Shown here: piece by piece, positions 25,378 through 33,684 of the stretch
Numbering within the stretch: position 1 is the first letter of the stretch
Layout: each line of letters starts with the position of its first letter
From: Micromonospora lupini
Lineage (GTDB): Bacteria; Actinomycetota; Actinomycetes; Mycobacteriales; Micromonosporaceae
DNA length: 64,000 nt
Direction of reading: 5' to 3'
NCBI RefSeq assembly: GCF_026342015.1
Contig: NZ_JAPENL010000003.1
Coordinates: 1 to 64,000 of the forward strand
Made by a program: the position numbers and the translations under genes
The notes under the pieces: generated by a model
Databases searched by the model: none
What the model saw: only the letters and a program-made list of their open reading frames with translations
Told to the model about the DNA's origin: nothing

Positions 25378-27219
25378 ATGGCGCTGTCGTTCGAGATCCT
25401 CGGTCCGGTCCGGGTGCGTCGCGGCGAGCAGACCCTGCGGGTGCCCGCCGGCCGACCCACCGCCCTCCTGGTCACTCTGCTGCTGCAGGCCGGCGTGTCG
25501 GTGCCTGTCGAACGGCTACGCGAGGAGCTGTGGGGCCGGCGACCACCGGCCTCCGCCGTGGCGAACCTGCGCAGCCACGCCAGCGGGCTACGTCACCTGC
25601 TCGACTCCCCCGGCCACCCGGCCCGGCTGCCCACCGAGCACGGCGGTTACCTGCTGCGGGTCGAGCCGGGCGAGCTGGACGCCGCCGAGTTCGAACGGCT
25701 CGCCACCGAGGGCCACGCGGCACGCATCGGCGGTGAGCCCGAGCTGGCCGCCACCCTGCTGGGCCGCGCGCTGGCGCTCTGGTCACCGACCGACCCACCC
25801 CCGGCGTACGGGCCGGCGACCGCGGCGGCCTTCGACCGTCTGCGCGAGCGGCGGGCCGGCGCCCGGGAGACGTACGCGGCCTGCCGGCTGGACCTGGGCG
25901 ACCGCGGCACGCCGGCGCTGCTGACCCTGCTCCGCGACCACGTCGGCGAGCATCCGCTGCGCGAGCCGGCGTGGGCGCTGCTGATGACAGCCCTGCACCG
26001 CGCGGGCGACCAGGCCGGCGCGGTGCGGACCTACCGGGCGGCGTGCCGGGCCCTCGACGGTGAGTTGGGCGTCGCGCCCGGGCCGGAGCTGACCGACCTG
26101 TACCGCGAGGTCCGCGGGCACATGCCGCGGTCGCCGGTTCCGCAACGGCGGCGCGTCGCCCCACACACCCGCGACCGTCCGGTCGATGCGCGCGGGCCAC
26201 GCGTACCGCACGAGCTGCCCTGCCCCGCGGCCCCGTTCGTGGGCCGGCGGAGCGAGCTGGCCCAGCTCCGCGACGCCCTTGCCGTTGCCCGGCAGCAGCC
26301 GGTCACCGTCGCGGTCTTCGGCATGGCCGGCACCGGCAAGTCGGCCCTCGCCCTGCGCGCCGCGGCCGAGGCGCTGGACGCCTTCCCCGACGGCCAACTC
26401 CACGTCGACCTCGGCGGGTCGGTCGCCGACACCCCGCCGCCCCCGTTGCAGGTCGCCACGCGCGTGCTGCGGGCCCTGCACCCCGGCGCCGACGAGCCGG
26501 AGCCGGCCGGCCTCGCGGAGGCCCGGGCCCGCGTCCGGTCCCTGCTGTTCGACCGCCGGGTGCTGCTGGTGCTCGACGACGCCGCCGACGCCGCCCAGGT
26601 CGACGGCCTGCTGCCGGTACGCGGCGGATGTGCCCTGCTGGTGACCAGCCGCACCCCGGTGACCACCGGCGACGCCCCGGCACTGCGGCTCGACCCGCTG
26701 CCGGCCGCCGAGGCGTTGGCGCTGCTGCGGGCGACCGCCGGAGACCGCCCGGTCGACGAGGAGCCGGAGGCGGCGTCGGCGGTGGTCAACCTCTGCGAGC
26801 GGCTGCCGCTCGCGCTGCGTACCGCGTCCCGTCGGCTGGTCGAGGGGCCACACTGGTCGTTGACCCGGCTGGCGCGGCTGCTGCGCGACGAGCGGTACCG
26901 GCTCGCCGAGACCGGGCTGGGGCCTCGGCTCGGCGCCAGCTACCGCCGGCTCGGCTCGGCGGCGCCGATCTTCCTCCGGCTCTGCCGGGCCCGCCCCGGG
27001 CCGGTCACCGCGGAGCTGACCGCCGCGCTGACCGGAGCGCCACGGGAGGACGCGGCACGCGCGCTGGACCGGCTGGTCGCCGCACAGCTCGCCGAGCCGG
27101 CCGGGCCCGGCCGGTTTCACATCGGCGACCTCGTGCGGCTCTACGCCGCCGAACTCGCCGCCACCGAGGCGTGCGGGGACCGCACCGGTCAGGCCGGGGC
27201 CGGCGCGTCCTGGCGGTAG
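25378..27219 (+). CDS. SARP-family regulator with NB-ARC domain, no TPR tail
   Basis: 613 residues. An OmpR-type winged helix (about 1-95, FEILGPVRVRRGEQTLRVPA start) is followed by a BTAD domain (about 100-245, ending ELGVAPGPELTDLYREV) and an NB-ARC ATPase domain (about 275-600). The Walker A is GMAGTGKSALAL and the Walker B is LLVLDDAADAAQV. The TPR domain of AfsR-type proteins is absent; the protein stops after the winged helix FHIGDLVRLYAAELA. ATG 25378 has GGAGG five bases upstream. Its 3' end overlaps the convergent ABC transporter gene by 31 bp. Likely activator of the mauE and peptide promoters. Confidence 0.92.
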   Translation: MALSFEILGPVRVRRGEQTLRVPAGRPTALLVTLLLQAGVSVPVERLREELWGRRPPASAVANLRSHASGLRHLLDSPGHPARLPTEHGGYLLRVEPGELDAAEFERLATEGHAARIGGEPELAATLLGRALALWSPTDPPPAYGPATAAAFDRLRERRAGARETYAACRLDLGDRGTPALLTLLRDHVGEHPLREPAWALLMTALHRAGDQAGAVRTYRAACRALDGELGVAPGPELTDLYREVRGHMPRSPVPQRRRVAPHTRDRPVDARGPRVPHELPCPAAPFVGRRSELAQLRDALAVARQQPVTVAVFGMAGTGKSALALRAAAEALDAFPDGQLHVDLGGSVADTPPPPLQVATRVLRALHPGADEPEPAGLAEARARVRSLLFDRRVLLVLDDAADAAQVDGLLPVRGGCALLVTSRTPVTTGDAPALRLDPLPAAEALALLRATAGDRPVDEEPEAASAVVNLCERLPLALRTASRRLVEGPHWSLTRLARLLRDERYRLAETGLGPRLGASYRRLGSAAPIFLRLCRARPGPVTAELTAALTGAPREDAARALDRLVAAQLAEPAGPGRFHIGDLVRLYAAELAATEACGDRTGQAGAGASWR

Positions 27220-29033
27220 CCACGGGCCTGGAGGGTGAACAACCGGGCGTACCCGCCGCCGGCGGCGAGCAACAGGTCGTGGTCCCCGCGCTCGACGACC
27301 TGCCCGTCGGCGAGCACCACGATGGCGTCCGCGTCCCGCACCGCGTTGAGCCGGTGCGAGATGAGCAGGCTTGTCCGACCCCGGCGCAACTCCCGCAGCC
27401 GCTGGTTGAGGTCGTGCTCGGCCTCGGCATCAAGACCCGAGCTGGGCTCGTCGAGGATGAGCAGATCCCGGTCGGCCCGCAGGAACCCCCGCGCCAGCGC
27501 CACCCGCTGCCACTGGCCACCGGAGAGCACCACCCCGGCCTGCGGGTCGTCCCGGTCCGGGCCGTCGAAGAAGATCCGGGTCAGCAGGGTGTCGTAGCCG
27601 CGGGGCAACGCGGCCAGCGCGTCGTCGATGCCCGCGTAGCGGGCGGCGGCTCGCAGCCGCTCCGGGTCGTCGCGCGCGCTCAGGTCGCCGAGCGCGATGT
27701 TCTCCGCCGCGCTGAGGTCGTACGGCATGAAGTCCTGGAACACCGCGCCCAGCCGCGCCCGCAGCGCCGCCGGGTCCAGCTCGCGCAGGTCGACCCCGTC
27801 CCAGAGGATGCTGCCGCGCTCCGGGTCGTAGAACCGGCAGAGCAGCTTGACCAGGGTGCTCTTGCCGGCGCCGTTGAGCCCGACCAGCGCGGTGGTGGTG
27901 CCGGCCGGCAGGTGCAGGTTCACGCCGCGCAGCACCCACGGATGCTGCGGTGAGTAGCGGAACCAGACGTCGCGCAGCTCGATGCCCTCGCTCAGCGGCG
28001 GCACCGGTCGGGGGGTGGCCGGCACCGGCAGGTCCGGCTCGACGTGCGCCACCTGGTCGTAGTGGTCGAAGAGCAGCAGCGCCTGGTGCATCGCGCCGAG
28101 CTGGCCGACCAGGCTGCCGAGCGCGCCCTGCACCCCGGGCACGGCGGCCAGGTAGATCACGACGTCGCCGGGGGTCAGCCCGCCGGATCGGGCGACCGAG
28201 ATCGTGTAGATCACCCCGATGCCGGCCACCGTCGCGCCGAGCAGGCCGAGCACCGCCTGAGCGCGTACCTCCCGACGGTCGAGTCGTTGCTCCACCCGAT
28301 GCATGCCGTGCAGCTCGTCGAGCATCCGGTCGCCGAAGAACCGGCCCAGACCGAACAGCCGCACCTCCTTCGCCGCCGGTACGCCCACCAGCAACTGGGC
28401 GAAGAACAGGTCCCGCCGCTGGAAGTGCTCCAGCCGCAGCACCATCGCCGCGCGGGCCCGGTTGAGCCGTAGCTGCATCCACAGGGTGGGCAGCGCGGCG
28501 AGGAGCACCAGCGCCCCGATCAGCGGGTTGAGCACCAGCAGCACGCCGAGGAACCCCGTCATCGCCAGCACGCTCTGCACCGCGCCGAACGCGTTTCCGG
28601 TCAGCTGGGTGGGGCCGATGTGGCCGGTCTGCTGGGCCGCCTGCAACCGGTCCTGAAATTCCGGGTCCTCAAGCCGGACCAGCCCGATCAGGCGCTGCAC
28701 CGCGTCGTACAGCCGGCGGCGCACCAGCCGTGACACCGCCCGGGTCCGCTCCGCCGCCACGTACGTGCGCAGGTGCGGCAGGACCGTCCCGAGCGCGGCG
28801 GCGACCGCCAGCCCGGCGCCGAGCGCGGTCAGCGGGACACCGCCCCCGCCTCCACCGGTGAGCCGGTCCAGCAGCAGCTTCGTCAGGCCGGCCACGAGGA
28901 CCGGGGTCAACCCGGCCAGGATCGCGAGCACCAGGTCCGCCGCCGTGCCGGCCGGAGCCGCCCGCCAGGTCAGGCCGAGGGCCGCCCGGGCGTGCCGGGC
29001 GGCCCGTCGCGGTACCAGCCGGAACCCGGTCAC
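27189..29033 (-). CDS. ABC exporter, fused membrane and ATPase domains, no peptidase domain
   Basis: 614 residues. An N-terminal type-1 exporter membrane domain of about six helices covers residues 35-320. The ATPase domain (about 350-600) has Walker A GLNGAGKSTLVKLL, signature LSGGQWQRVALARG, Walker B LLILDEPSSGLD and the H-loop ISHRL. There is no N-terminal C39 peptidase domain, so any leader removal needs another protease. GTG 29033 overlaps the stop of the MauD-like gene (GTGA). By context it probably exports the cysteine-rich peptide. Confidence 0.92.
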   Translation of the reverse strand: MTGFRLVPRRAARHARAALGLTWRAAPAGTAADLVLAILAGLTPVLVAGLTKLLLDRLTGGGGGGVPLTALGAGLAVAAALGTVLPHLRTYVAAERTRAVSRLVRRRLYDAVQRLIGLVRLEDPEFQDRLQAAQQTGHIGPTQLTGNAFGAVQSVLAMTGFLGVLLVLNPLIGALVLLAALPTLWMQLRLNRARAAMVLRLEHFQRRDLFFAQLLVGVPAAKEVRLFGLGRFFGDRMLDELHGMHRVEQRLDRREVRAQAVLGLLGATVAGIGVIYTISVARSGGLTPGDVVIYLAAVPGVQGALGSLVGQLGAMHQALLLFDHYDQVAHVEPDLPVPATPRPVPPLSEGIELRDVWFRYSPQHPWVLRGVNLHLPAGTTTALVGLNGAGKSTLVKLLCRFYDPERGSILWDGVDLRELDPAALRARLGAVFQDFMPYDLSAAENIALGDLSARDDPERLRAAARYAGIDDALAALPRGYDTLLTRIFFDGPDRDDPQAGVVLSGGQWQRVALARGFLRADRDLLILDEPSSGLDAEAEHDLNQRLRELRRGRTSLLISHRLNAVRDADAIVVLADGQVVERGDHDLLLAAGGGYARLFTLQARGYRQDAPAPA

Positions 29034-29569
29034 CGCGCCACCGGCAGGTCCAACCGGGCGATGCCGAACGCCGTCGACGCGACGATCCCGCGCTCGTCGA
29101 GCAGGCCGAACGCCGGGAAACCCTTGACGCCGAACGCGAGCGGAAGCGCCCCGGTGCCGGGTTCGACGAAGACTGTCGCCAGCCCGGCGAACTGCTCGGC
29201 GTACGGCTGGGTCTCCGGGCCCTTGCCGACGACGACGATCCAGACGTGCTCGGTCCCGCCGGGCATCGTCCGGGCCCGGTCGACGAGCACCGGCAACTGC
29301 TCCTCGCAGTGCTCACAGCTCGGCGAGAGGAACGCCACGAGGGTCATCGGCGGCAGGTCGGCGCGCGAGAACACCCGACCGTCCACGGTGGACGAGACGA
29401 AGTCGCCGGGGATCGAGCCCACCTCCAGCATGACCGCCGGCGGCTGGCCCTGCTGGTCGCTGAGCAGGTCGGAGTGCTCGCGCAGCCGGCGGATCACGCC
29501 AAGCATCAGGACCAGGTTGAGCAGGCCGAGGACGGCGACGAGGACGACGGCGACGGTCAACAGCGCCAT
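29030..29569 (-). CDS. MauD/TlpA-like thioredoxin-fold oxidoreductase, membrane anchored
   Basis: 179 residues. An N-terminal membrane segment (about 3-26, rich in V and L) is followed by a thioredoxin domain with active site SCEHCEEQ (C-x-x-C) near residue 83-86. A cis-proline-type segment, VKGFPAFGLLDERG, follows. The active site would face outside the membrane. MauD with MauE is known to be needed for disulfide formation in the methylamine dehydrogenase small subunit; here the likely client is the ten-cysteine peptide. ATG 29569 has AAGGAG five bases upstream. Confidence 0.88.
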   Translation of the reverse strand: MALLTVAVVLVAVLGLLNLVLMLGVIRRLREHSDLLSDQQGQPPAVMLEVGSIPGDFVSSTVDGRVFSRADLPPMTLVAFLSPSCEHCEEQLPVLVDRARTMPGGTEHVWIVVVGKGPETQPYAEQFAGLATVFVEPGTGALPLAFGVKGFPAFGLLDERGIVASTAFGIARLDLPVAR

Positions 29570-29605
29570 GAGGGCTCCTTCGGGGTGCGGGGATGCGAAC
29601 CGGGG

Positions 29606-30160
29606 TCAGTGCCGCCCGGCCGGGCGGGTCGGCCGCGACGGTGTGGGAGCGAAGAGGGCGGCCAGGTCGTCGAGGCGGACCACCACGGCCGCGAGCGGGA
29701 CCGCGACGCCGACGGCGAGCAGCACTGTCGGCCCGGACGGCGACGACCCGGCCGCGGTGGCCCCGCCGAGCAGACCGAGCAGCGCCACCACCGCGAGGAC
29801 GACGTTGCGGATCACGTGCCGCGCGCCGATCGGCGCGGCACCGACGCCGAAGCAGCGGCAGGCGGGCCGGGCGCCGCGGCGCAGCGCCCCGACGATCGCG
29901 GCGGTGAGCACACCGAGCAGCCCGGCGGCGAGCACCAGCCCGGCGGGGGCCGTCCGCCCGACGGTGAGCAGCACCACCACGGCGGCCTCGGTGGCGACCG
30001 CGAGGCGGGCGACCGGCGACGCCCACCGGGTGGGTACGCCGAACTGGCCCACCGAGCCGACGAACTCGGCGAAGCCCGCTCGGGTCCGCAGCTTGCCGAC
30101 GACCGCGGCGAGGAACACGAGGGCCAACAGCAGCCGCGCGGTCAGTTCCAGGGCTCGCAT
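29606..30160 (-). CDS. MauE/DoxX-type redox membrane protein
   Basis: 184 residues with about four to five hydrophobic segments. The first contains LLLALVFLAAVVGKLR, typical of MauE/DoxX. The conserved RPACRCFGVGAA loop carries the CxCFG cysteines of MauE, which can pass electrons from a thiol partner into the membrane. ATG 30160 has AAGGAGG about ten bases upstream. First gene of a mauE-mauD-ABC unit, with a 36-bp gap to mauD and a GTGA overlap beyond. Confidence 0.88.
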   Translation of the reverse strand: MRALELTARLLLALVFLAAVVGKLRTRAGFAEFVGSVGQFGVPTRWASPVARLAVATEAAVVVLLTVGRTAPAGLVLAAGLLGVLTAAIVGALRRGARPACRCFGVGAAPIGARHVIRNVVLAVVALLGLLGGATAAGSSPSGPTVLLAVGVAVPLAAVVVRLDDLAALFAPTPSRPTRPAGRH

Positions 30161-30189
30161 CCGTGTGCCACCTCCTTGCCGGGAGGCCC

Positions 30190-30221
30190 ACGCTAGGAGC
30201 GGCGGATACATCGCGAATACA
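30190..30221 (-). promoter_or_regulatory. SARP-type promoter of the mauE operon
   Basis: On the minus strand: TGTATTC (30221-30215), four bases, TGTATCC (30210-30204), eight bases, then TAGCGT (30195-30190). Heptamers repeat every 11 bp and end 8 bp before the -10, the textbook SARP layout. A third related motif, TGTCCAT, lies 10 bp further upstream. The start of transcription would fall near 30183, just before the mauE ribosome-binding site. Confidence 0.65.
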
Positions 30222-30248
30222 TCGATGGACATCGACGGAAGTGTCGAC

Positions 30249-30280
30249 TGTACAGGCGGTGTACCGACCCGCCGTAGCGT
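30249..30280 (+). promoter_or_regulatory. SARP-type promoter of the cysteine-rich peptide gene
   Basis: TGTACAG (30249-30255), four bases, TGTACCG (30260-30266), eight bases, then TAGCGT (30275-30280). The arrangement and -10 are the same as in the divergent mauE promoter. Transcription would start near 30287, leaving a leader of about 29 nt with a near-perfect ribosome-binding site. Confidence 0.65.
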
Positions 30281-30315
30281 CCCGGCATCGATCAGTATCG
30301 GGAGGAGGTGAACGG

Positions 30316-30531
30316 ATGTTCCGTCGACTGGAGAGCCTGGGCGAGCGGATGCTCGGCGTGTTCGTACCCAAGGTGACGGCGGCCGCCGGCTGTCCGCCGG
30401 ACCCGTGGTGCGCGCTCTGTGGGACGTGCTACTTCAAGCGGTGCAGCCAGAACGGTGCCTGCAAGACGACCTGCGGAAGCTGCGGGTACTACTGCAGCGC
30501 GGGCGTGAGCACGATGAGCGCTCTCTGCTGA
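30316..30531 (+). CDS. ten-cysteine small peptide, candidate exported disulfide-rich peptide precursor
   Basis: 71 residues. Residues 1-25 form a charged amphipathic leader ending VFVPKVTAAAG. The remaining 46 residues hold all ten cysteines (CPPDPWCALCGTCY... to a C-terminal Cys) plus aromatic and Lys/Arg residues. TAAAG before the first Cys resembles a signal-peptidase-type cleavage site, although there is no long hydrophobic core. The Shine-Dalgarno GGAGGAGGTGA is nearly perfect, pointing to high expression. Neighbours are an exporter, MauD/MauE oxidants and an S26 peptidase. I recognise no known family. Confidence 0.8.
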   Translation: MFRRLESLGERMLGVFVPKVTAAAGCPPDPWCALCGTCYFKRCSQNGACKTTCGSCGYYCSAGVSTMSALC

Positions 30532-30538
30532 GGCGCTG

Positions 30539-30578
30539 ACGGCGTGCCGACCGGCTCTCGGGCCGGACGGCACGCCGT
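30539..30578. terminator. bidirectional terminator after the peptide gene
   Basis: ACGGCGTGCCG (30539-30549) pairs perfectly with CGGCACGCCGT (30568-30578), and CCGGC with GCCGG inside. It lies seven bases after the peptide stop and serves both that gene and the convergent signal peptidase gene. Confidence 0.8.
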
Positions 30579-30620
30579 TCCCGTGCCATCGACGCGGGGC
30601 TCAGGCCGCCGACGTGGGGC

Positions 30621-31094
30621 TCAGTCCGTGCCCAGTCGCGGCCGGACCACCACGCCGAGCACGTCCGGTCCGGGGATGTAGCCGCACTCGCGGGAGTCGT
30701 AGCTCTGCGACGGGTTGTCCCCGAGCACCACAAGCCGGTCCTCCGGCACCACGCCCTCACCGCCGTGACGCAGCAGCGGCACCCGATCCACCGGCACCGG
30801 GTCACCGGGCACCGCGTACGCCCGCTTGATCAGCAGACCGGGCGTGCCCGGCGCGTCCGGACGGCTCGGATGGCCGGCGGTCATCCGGGCCGGAGCCACC
30901 ACCACGACCACGTCACCGGGCCGGATCCGGGCCAGCGGCACCCGCCGGGCCAGCACCCGGTCACCTGAGCGCAACGTCGGCTCCATGCTGCGCCCCACCA
31001 CCGCGACCAGCAGCAGGTGCCGGCGAGCCCAGAGCAGGCCGGCGGTGGCCACCGCGAGCACGGCGGCCACCGCGAGCCATCCCAGCACCGGCAT
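30621..31094 (-). CDS. S26-family signal peptidase
   Basis: 157 residues. One N-terminal membrane segment (about 4-32) is followed by the catalytic-serine box GRSMEPTLRSGD. LIKRAYAVPGD carries the catalytic lysine, and VVLGDNPSQSYDSRECGYI is box E. The short form resembles small accessory signal peptidases rather than the main LepB. ATG 31094 lies three bases after the pheT stop, so it is read through from pheT and coupled to it. By position it may process the ten-cysteine peptide. Confidence 0.9.
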   Translation of the reverse strand: MPVLGWLAVAAVLAVATAGLLWARRHLLLVAVVGRSMEPTLRSGDRVLARRVPLARIRPGDVVVVVAPARMTAGHPSRPDAPGTPGLLIKRAYAVPGDPVPVDRVPLLRHGGEGVVPEDRLVVLGDNPSQSYDSRECGYIPGPDVLGVVVRPRLGTD

Positions 31095-31097
31095 CGC

Positions 31098-33644
31098 TCA
31101 GGCGCCGCGCAGGGTGGCGCCGAAGCGTTCCGCCGCCACGGCGACCGCCGCGTCGCGGGCCGCCAGCGCCTCCTCGACGGTCAGCGTCCGGTCCGGCGCA
31201 CGGAAGGTGAGCTTGTACGCAAGCGACCGGCGACCCGCGCCGAGCTGCGCGCCCGCGTACACGTCGAACAGCCGCACGTCCTCCAGCAGCTCACCGGCGC
31301 CCGCCTCCAGCGCCCGGCGCACCTGCTCGGCCGGCACCGAGTCGTCAAGCACCAACGCCACGTCGATAAGCGCCGGCGGGAAGCCGGACACCGTCGGCGC
31401 GGGCGTCACCGGGGTCGACGGCAGCGCGTCGAGGTCCAGTTCCAGCGCGCAGGTGCGGCGGGGCAGCTCCAGCGCCGCCACCACGGTCGGGTGCAGCTCG
31501 CCGGCGTGCCCGACGACCGCGCCGTCGACGCGCAGCTCGGCGCAGCGGCCCGGGTGCCAGGGCGCGTACTCGGCGGCACGCACCTCGACCCACTCGTCGG
31601 GGATCCCGGCGGCGGCCAGCACGTCACGGGCCGACTCGATGGCGTCCGCCCAGCCGGCCGGTCGACCCGCGCCCCACCAGCCGGCCGGATCGAGGTCGCC
31701 GGCGAGCACCGCCGCGACGTGCACCGGCTGCGCCGGCACCACGGCGTCGGCGGCGGCGAACTCCGCGTCGGTCGGGCGGCGGTCCACGCCCATGGCCGGC
31801 GGGCTGCCCGCGCCGAGACGCGGGTGGAAGACCGCCCCGATCTCGTAGAGGGCGAGGTCGCGGTGACCCCGGCCCAGGTTGCGCTTGAGGATGCCGAGCA
31901 GCGGGCCGAGCAGCGTGGTGCGCAGCAGCGGCTCCTCCTCGGACAGCGGGTTGGCCAGCCGCACCGCCGGTCGGCGCGGATCGTCGGCCGGCAGGCCGAG
32001 CTGGTCGGCCAGCTCCGGCGACACGAAGGGGTGCGCGAGCACCTCCACGTACCCCCGCTCGGCAAGCGACCCGGCGACGGCCCGACGCCGGCGCTGGCGC
32101 GGGGTCAGCCCGCGACCGGGCGGCGCGGTCGGCAGCACCGACGGCACGCGGTCGTACCCGTCGAGGCGGACGACCTCCTCGACCAGGTCGGCCGGGTCGG
32201 TCAGGTCGGGTCGCCAGGTCGGCGGGGTGACGCTCAGCGCCACCCCCGCGCCGCTTGCCACGCCGACCGCGCCCGGGTCCTCGGACAGCCGGTCCGCGCC
32301 CTGCGCGACGGTGCAGCCGACCCGCTCCAGCAGGGCGACGACCCGCGCCGGGGGGTACTCCACGCCGACCCGCCGGGTCGGCAGGTCCGCCGGAAGGCTG
32401 ATCGGGGTACGCGGCCGGACGTGGTCGATGTCCAGGATCTCCGCGCTCGGCGTGCCCCCGCCGTGCTCGGTGAGCAGTCGCACGGCGCGCTCCAGCGCGA
32501 CAAGCGCCACGGCCGGGTCGACGCCCCGCTCCCAGCGCTTCGCGGCCTCGCTGAACAGCTTGTGCCGGCGGGCCGTGCGCCCGACCATCGCCGGGTCCCA
32601 GTGCGCCGCCTCGAAGAGCACAGTGGTGGTGCCGGCGACGACCTCGCTGGTCTCGCCGCCCATCACCGCCGCCAGGGAGATCGGCCCCGTGTCGTCGCAG
32701 ATGACCATGTCGTCGGCGGTGAGCACCCGGTTGACCCCGTCGAGGGTGGTCAGCTTCTCCCCCGCCTCGGCGCGACGGACCACAAGCGGCCCGACGATCC
32801 GGTCGGCGTCGAAGGCGTGCATCGGCTGGCCCAGCTCCAGCATCACGTAGTTGGTGATGTCCACGGGCAGCGAGATACTGCGGATGCCCGCGGTGACAAG
32901 TCGCTGCGCCATCCACGACGGCGTGGGCGCGGTCGGGTCGACGCCACGGACCAGGCGGGCGGTGAACCGGTCGCAGCCGACCGTGTCACGGACCTCCACC
33001 GGGTACGGCGGCGTCGCCGTGCCGCCCGGCGCGGGCATCAGGGCCGGGTCGCGCAGCGGTACGTCGAACGCGTGCGACAGCTCCCGGGCCAGGCCGCGCA
33101 GGCTCAGCGCGTACCCCCGGTCCGGGGTGATCTCCAGCTCGAACACGACGTCGTCGAGGCCGACGACGGGCCGCGCGTCGTCGCCGGGCTTGGCCGACAC
33201 CTCAGGCGGCAGCACGATGATGCCGGAGTGGTCGTCGCCCAGGCCCAGCTCCTTCGCCGAGCAGATCATGCCGGCCGAGTTGTGCCCGTACGTCTTGCGG
33301 GCGCCGATGGCGAACCCACCGGGCAGCACACCGCCGGGCAGGATCACCACCACCCGGTCACCGGGGGCGAAGTTGCGCGCCCCACAGACGATCTCCTGCG
33401 GCTCGCCGGTGCCGTTGGCGGCGCCCACGTCGACCCGGCAGAACCGGATCGGCTTCTTGAAACCGGTGAGCTCCTCGACCTCGCGGACCTCACCGACGAC
33501 GAGCTGACCGGTGACGCTCTCGCGCAGGTCCACCACGGACTCGACCTCGATGCCGAGATCGACGAGTGCCTGCTCCAGGTCACCGGTGGGCAGATCGGCG
33601 GGGAGGTCGACGTACTCCCGCAGCCAACTGACAGAAACTCGCAT
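31098..33644 (-). CDS. pheT: phenylalanyl-tRNA synthetase beta subunit
   Basis: 848 residues, full length. Domains in order: the tRNA-binding EMAP-like region (about 40-150), B3/B4 editing domain, B5, the catalytic-like core and a C-terminal FDX-ACB anticodon-binding domain. It ends TLRGA. It forms the alpha2-beta2 enzyme with PheS. The last 140 codons have a decayed copy 6 kb away (24705-25118). ATG 33644; the ribosome-binding site is weak, as expected for coupling to pheS 40 bp upstream. Confidence 0.98.
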   Translation of the reverse strand: MRVSVSWLREYVDLPADLPTGDLEQALVDLGIEVESVVDLRESVTGQLVVGEVREVEELTGFKKPIRFCRVDVGAANGTGEPQEIVCGARNFAPGDRVVVILPGGVLPGGFAIGARKTYGHNSAGMICSAKELGLGDDHSGIIVLPPEVSAKPGDDARPVVGLDDVVFELEITPDRGYALSLRGLARELSHAFDVPLRDPALMPAPGGTATPPYPVEVRDTVGCDRFTARLVRGVDPTAPTPSWMAQRLVTAGIRSISLPVDITNYVMLELGQPMHAFDADRIVGPLVVRRAEAGEKLTTLDGVNRVLTADDMVICDDTGPISLAAVMGGETSEVVAGTTTVLFEAAHWDPAMVGRTARRHKLFSEAAKRWERGVDPAVALVALERAVRLLTEHGGGTPSAEILDIDHVRPRTPISLPADLPTRRVGVEYPPARVVALLERVGCTVAQGADRLSEDPGAVGVASGAGVALSVTPPTWRPDLTDPADLVEEVVRLDGYDRVPSVLPTAPPGRGLTPRQRRRRAVAGSLAERGYVEVLAHPFVSPELADQLGLPADDPRRPAVRLANPLSEEEPLLRTTLLGPLLGILKRNLGRGHRDLALYEIGAVFHPRLGAGSPPAMGVDRRPTDAEFAAADAVVPAQPVHVAAVLAGDLDPAGWWGAGRPAGWADAIESARDVLAAAGIPDEWVEVRAAEYAPWHPGRCAELRVDGAVVGHAGELHPTVVAALELPRRTCALELDLDALPSTPVTPAPTVSGFPPALIDVALVLDDSVPAEQVRRALEAGAGELLEDVRLFDVYAGAQLGAGRRSLAYKLTFRAPDRTLTVEEALAARDAAVAVAAERFGATLRGA

Positions 33645-33684
33645 GACGTCAGACCACCGTTCCCGTGTCTCGTACCCGCATCGC

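Noticed and set aside
30316..30531. Cysteine-rich peptide as a lasso, lanthipeptide or sactipeptide precursor
   Set aside because: No cyclase, LanB/C/M-type dehydratase or radical SAM gene is in the window; the redox pair favours disulfides.
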